Positions 7,673 through 10,516 of a stretch of DNA of 10,516 nucleotides are shown piece after piece. Made by a program: the position numbers and the translations under genes. The first letter of the stretch is position 1, and each line of letters starts with the position of its first letter. The notes under the pieces are model-generated. The model was not told the origin of the DNA. It saw only the letters and a program-made list of their open reading frames with translations, and ran no database searches. The DNA comes from Gammaproteobacteria bacterium (GTDB lineage Bacteria > Pseudomonadota > Gammaproteobacteria > Enterobacterales > Psychrobiaceae): NCBI GenBank assembly GCA_013214885.1, contig JABSRS010000086.1, positions 1 to 10,516 of the forward strand, given 5' to 3'.

Positions 7673-8212
7673 ATGCATAAAATAATCTGTACGGTATTTT
7701 TTACCTTACTGTTGTCTGGATGTGGCAGTTTGCAAATTAGCGAAAATGATATCAATGACAAAGCACAAGGTTGGATTGGGCAAGGAAAAAAAATATCTTT
7801 GGGTAAGTCGGCTTTACTTCCTGCTTTAATCTTGAAAGATGCCCGATTTTCAGTCACACCAGAACGGGTTAAGTTAAACATAAACGCCACAGTAGAAATG
7901 AGTAATTTTTTAGGGAGAAGAACCCTTGCTCGTGGTTTTATCGCGATGTCTGGGGTGCCTTATTTAGATAATCAATCGGGTAAAATATTTATTAAACAAT
8001 ACGGTATTGAACATATTGAGATGACTACTCCGGGTGGCCAAGCATGGTCAGTTAAGGGGGCAATGTTTGATAGTGTAAAGCACAATATTGTTCGCTATGT
8101 CGAGAAAATGCCGATATACGATATTAATAAAGATAAAAAGTTATCGGGTGTAATTTTATCGCAAGTGAAGACAATTGAATTAAAACATGGCCATATCAAC
8201 TTGGTAATGTAA
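7673..8212 (+). CDS. DUF1439 (YceB-like) lipoprotein
   Basis: This is a predicted lipoprotein of 179 aa. I prefer the ATG at 7673, because AAGGA (7659-7663) is 9 nt upstream; the GTG at 7667 is only 3 nt from it. The signal peptide (MHKIICTVFFTLLLSGC) has lipobox LSGC with lipidated Cys17. The mature part follows the DUF1439/YceB pattern: ISENDIN just after the Cys, LILKDARFSVTPERVKLNI, a central SGVPYLDNQSGKIFIKQY strand pair, then VEKMPIYDIN and a C-terminal strand VKTIELKHGHINLV. E. coli YceB is an uncharacterised lipoprotein; a lipid-binding role has been suggested for the fold as I recall, so treat that as tentative. It lies 19 nt after the membrane-protein gene and 12 nt before the zinc-finger gene, fitting one operon. 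Confidence 0.8.
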   Translation: MHKIICTVFFTLLLSGCGSLQISENDINDKAQGWIGQGKKISLGKSALLPALILKDARFSVTPERVKLNINATVEMSNFLGRRTLARGFIAMSGVPYLDNQSGKIFIKQYGIEHIEMTTPGGQAWSVKGAMFDSVKHNIVRYVEKMPIYDINKDKKLSGVILSQVKTIELKHGHINLVM

Positions 8213-8224
8213 CAGGAATATCCA

Positions 8225-10156
8225 ATGAACAACTTAGAAAAACACCAAGAATTTGTCCAAAAAAATGGTAAAGAAATTACCGGTATTAATGTATCGGTTG
8301 TATTAAGTGAAGAAGAAAATAAGCAAACCGATTTGAAATTTACTTTTGGTTGGACTATTAGCATTGGTGTCAATCAGCATGATCATGGTGCTTATCGTCC
8401 ATCGGGCTCTGGGACTGTCAATTGTGGTCGAGGATCTGAAGCAAGTAGCCAAGCCCATAGTGATGCAAAAAAGTACATCAGTGGTAAGGACTCGTTGTTT
8501 AATGACCGCATGAGAAAATGCCTTTGTAATGATGTCGCCAAAAACTTTGTGTTAGCAAATCAAGACTTACACTCAGCTCCTGAGCAGTATGTCGGTGAAG
8601 ACCCCTGTCATAATTGTGGTGGAAGTGGTTCAAATTCTTGCTATTCATGTCACGGTAACGGTAAGAGGTCATGTTCTTCATGCGGTGGTTCGGGGCGTAA
8701 AGATGTTCAAAAATATGATCATCACAATGAGCGAACTGTATACTCAACCGAAACTTGTAGTGGCTGTTGGGGCTCGGGAAAAACGCGTTGTGGCACATGC
8801 TCTGGAACAGGGTCAATCACCTGTGGCACCTGTAATGGCGGAGGCTACTTGTATTGTAGCTATACGATTGATGGTAACGCAGAACGTTCTACAACATGGT
8901 TATCTGAGAATTCTGATTATCACGTATGGTCAGATACTTTTGTTAAAAACCAAGCGCTAAATATTATTTATTCCATCAATGACATTAAAGAAGTTGATGC
9001 TGGTAATAGTTTTGGCGGTTGTACTTTCTTTTATGCGATGAAAGGAATATTACCCACTTTACAATTTAAAGCCGATGTTAAAGGTGGCAGTACCTACTTA
9101 CAATTTGCAGGTCGAAAAAATCTGACCCATGATGCAGGAGGAGTATATGACCCTGCTGTTTGGAGTATTGGTCAAAAGCTCGGATCGGGTGATAAAGAAA
9201 CCGATATTGAAGTGCTAGCTGTGCCAGCGATAAAAAGTATTGTTGAAGCCAGTGAAACGAAAACATCTCTTGATCTGGTCACTCAAAACTGGGTATCTAC
9301 AGATATCCGAGATGCCGTTGTTGCAAACTATCATGAGTTGGTAGGTCAACTGAAGAAAGCGAGTAATAAAGGCATTGTTAGCAAAATGTTTACTGGCTTG
9401 TTTAAAAACGCCTATCTGTTGGTAATGTTTGCGGCCTTTGTCGCGTTATTACTACCAGGATTTGCCAATGATGTCAGTGGCCGCTTTAATTTGTGGAATT
9501 ATAGTAATTTAGTTGATGCTTATTTTAATGGTTACTATCGATTGTTTGGCGTGCATCAGGAACTAAGTTTTAGGATGCAACAGGGATTAAATATTGCCAT
9601 TGCGATATTTACTTTGTGGATAGTGCATCAAGGCGTTAGCAAGTATTATTGGAAACAGATTGGTAAATTTAAAACATTTATCATCACGTTAATCATAACT
9701 CTTGCCATTCCGTTTGCTTGTCTAACAACCTATTGGGCAATGATTAATATCATTAATTATAAATTTAATGTTGAACATTTATTGTTAGGTGGTTCACTCT
9801 TTGCTAGCGTTTATTTTTTCTTTTGGGCGTTTGCGAAACCGAAAAAATGGTATATCAAACCGCTTGCCGCCATTGGTGCATTTGTTGTTATTATTGGTGT
9901 GCAGTACGCATTGATGGTATTAAATGGCCCGATTGATATTGAAGCACTGAAAGCGGGTAACGCGCCTTATTTGAAGCAATTATCGAATATGATAATGCCA
10001 GCGATGCAATACATATTGCTTAATGGTCCAGAAATCATCCTGATGACCGTGCTGTTTACCTATTTTGCAACACGCAGACGTTTTTGGCTAAATACCAAGG
10101 CTACGGTATCTGAATATAACAGCCCAGTATTATTAAAAAGTATGAAGATGGACTAA
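8225..10156 (+). CDS. Membrane protein with six DnaJ-type CxxCxGxG zinc-finger repeats, no J-domain
   Basis: This is a 643-aa protein starting at ATG 8225, with AGGA at 8214-8217 seven nt upstream. It has no signal peptide. The N-terminal 120 residues are soluble, with no J-domain and no HPD. Six CxxCxGxG motifs follow, starting at Cys128, 139, 150, 178, 189 and 200. They form two blocks of three with an exact 11-residue period, separated by a charged linker. DnaJ itself has four such repeats binding two Zn(II). After a mixed region (210-390) come about six hydrophobic segments, near 395-412, 453-470, 483-510, 518-537, 545-567 and 592-615, ending with a basic RRRF. The topology suggests a cytoplasmic zinc domain on a six-helix membrane domain. 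A role in substrate binding or redox sensing is inferred from the zinc motif only. It is the last gene of the cluster. Confidence 0.85.
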   Translation: MNNLEKHQEFVQKNGKEITGINVSVVLSEEENKQTDLKFTFGWTISIGVNQHDHGAYRPSGSGTVNCGRGSEASSQAHSDAKKYISGKDSLFNDRMRKCLCNDVAKNFVLANQDLHSAPEQYVGEDPCHNCGGSGSNSCYSCHGNGKRSCSSCGGSGRKDVQKYDHHNERTVYSTETCSGCWGSGKTRCGTCSGTGSITCGTCNGGGYLYCSYTIDGNAERSTTWLSENSDYHVWSDTFVKNQALNIIYSINDIKEVDAGNSFGGCTFFYAMKGILPTLQFKADVKGGSTYLQFAGRKNLTHDAGGVYDPAVWSIGQKLGSGDKETDIEVLAVPAIKSIVEASETKTSLDLVTQNWVSTDIRDAVVANYHELVGQLKKASNKGIVSKMFTGLFKNAYLLVMFAAFVALLLPGFANDVSGRFNLWNYSNLVDAYFNGYYRLFGVHQELSFRMQQGLNIAIAIFTLWIVHQGVSKYYWKQIGKFKTFIITLIITLAIPFACLTTYWAMINIINYKFNVEHLLLGGSLFASVYFFFWAFAKPKKWYIKPLAAIGAFVVIIGVQYALMVLNGPIDIEALKAGNAPYLKQLSNMIMPAMQYILLNGPEIILMTVLFTYFATRRRFWLNTKATVSEYNSPVLLKSMKMD

Positions 10157-10205
10157 TTTTGATGGTAAGTCGACTGTTGTCTAAATCACTTAACTGTATC
10201 TCGGT

Positions 10206-10280
10206 TCAAATACAGGAAGAACGGAAGAAGACGTTGCGATTGATGAAATGGTCAACTTCCTAAAAGCTAAACTAGCGTAA
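10206..10280 (+). pseudogene. proS: proS 3'-end remnant
   Basis: In the proS frame this reads SNTGRTEEDVAIDEMV and continues to the same C-terminal residues and stop as proS (10278-10280). From 10225 it is nearly identical to proS. Just upstream it is only loosely similar (TGRTEED versus TGEKEE, one codon longer), so the fragment fades out rather than ending sharply. It has no start signal and is a displaced or duplicated gene end, not a gene. Confidence 0.8.
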
Positions 10281-10324
10281 ATTTAGCTTAAGTAATCGAA
10301 GCCACCGTCAAGGTGGCTTTTTTT
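10225..10324 (+). repeat. Direct repeat copy 2: 3' end of proS plus terminator (right island boundary)
   Basis: This is the partner of 3305-3404, with 98 of 100 bases identical. The two differences are C at 10232 (GAC for GAA) and T at 10293. Similarity ends after the T-run, where copy 1 continues GTCTCGG and copy 2 GCTCTGA. It is the candidate right attachment site, and the DNA beyond it should be the original downstream neighbour of proS. Confidence 0.9.
10299..10324 (+). terminator. Second copy of the proS terminator, closing the accessory operon
   Basis: The hairpin is identical to that after proS: AAGCCACC (10299-10306) pairs with GGTGGCTT (10312-10319) and the T-run reaches 10324. Here it follows the zinc-finger membrane protein gene by about 140 nt, so the accessory operon probably uses it. 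Confidence 0.88.
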
Positions 10325-10501
10325 GCTCTGAGATAGCTAGATGCTGGTTGGCGTTTTTCTGATGATCACTTTTACCACCAAGAAGACACTACTTTTAAGT
10401 TACTAACGGCTGCTTAGAGCCTAAAATCAGTCTTTATCTTGGCTATGTATGAGTAAACTGTTGTAAAAGTGCCATACTAAATTTATGTGTGAATAACTTC
10501 T

Positions 10502-10508
10502 AAGGTGA
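10502..10508 (+). promoter_or_regulatory. Ribosome-binding site of the next gene
   Basis: AAGGTGA sits 5 nt before the ATG at 10514. It closely resembles the AAGGTG preceding proS and supports a real start at the window edge. Confidence 0.6.
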
Positions 10509-10513
10509 CACTC

Positions 10514-10516
10514 ATG
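10514..10516 (+). CDS. Start codon of the next core gene (rest outside window)
   Basis: The window ends on an ATG with a good Shine-Dalgarno 5 nt upstream. Only the start codon is visible, so the product cannot be identified. It is expected to be the gene that follows proS in relatives lacking the island. Confidence 0.5.

Larger units (their letters stand above)
3305..10324 (+). mobile_element. Putative genomic island inserted at the 3' end of proS, no recombinase seen
   Basis: About 6.8 kb of accessory DNA lies between two 98%-identical copies of the proS 3' end and its terminator, while proS stays full length. Known site-specific integrases often target gene 3' ends and leave exactly this pattern. 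The interior is more A+T-rich than tsaA or proS and carries only four same-strand genes, none resembling an integrase, transposase, excisionase, relaxase or phage gene. Two of the four reading frames are interrupted. Possible explanations are a decayed element that has lost its integrase, a cassette mobilised in trans, or capture by homologous recombination through the repeat. The boundary repeat is seen directly; the mobility is inferred. Confidence 0.65.

Noticed and set aside
8589..8960. 123-codon forward ORF and a 105-codon reverse ORF over the zinc-finger region
   Set aside because: Both are out-of-frame shadows created by the repetitive Cys/Gly codons of the 643-aa protein, which has clear motifs and a good start.
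3406..10224. CRISPR array, tRNA, phage structural genes or a known defence nuclease in the accessory block
   Set aside because: No regular repeat-spacer pattern, tRNA-like fold, nuclease motif or phage gene was visible in the interval.

Overview
The window looks like chromosome of a marine gammaproteobacterium of the Alteromonadales/Vibrionales kind. ProRS is of the long bacterial type with an insertion (editing) domain, and it resembles the Shewanella/Vibrio form as I remember it. TsaA/TrmO sits directly upstream, and an EAL-domain c-di-GMP protein precedes that. I cannot name a genus from the sequence alone.

Layout. Positions 1-3405 are core genome: the 3' part of an EAL-domain protein, tsaA/trmO overlapping it by 35 nt, then proS with its own leader and a strong intrinsic terminator. 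Positions 3406-10224 are an accessory block that is visibly more A+T-rich. It opens with about 420 bp of AT-rich non-coding DNA, followed by four tightly packed same-strand genes. In order these are a glycerophosphodiester-phosphodiesterase-like lipoprotein (broken by a frameshift), a large multi-pass membrane protein with a charged coiled-coil N-terminus and a PEGA-like C-terminus (split by a second frameshift at a G GGA AAA heptamer), a DUF1439/YceB-like lipoprotein, and a membrane protein with six CxxCxGxG zinc-finger repeats but no J-domain. Positions 10225-10324 repeat the last 56 bp of proS plus its terminator, 98 of 100 bases identical to 3305-3404. After a short leader the next core gene begins at 10514.

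Interpretation. The accessory block is bracketed by a 100-bp direct repeat of the 3' end of proS, as expected for an element that integrates at a gene end and restores the gene. No integrase, transposase or other mobility gene lies between the repeats. The four cargo genes look like one operon whose products sit in the envelope: two lipoproteins, two multi-pass membrane proteins, one probable lipid-phosphodiesterase fold and one possible lipid-binding fold. I do not recognise the combination as a described system. Its function is unknown. An envelope-lipid or membrane-guarding role is inference only.
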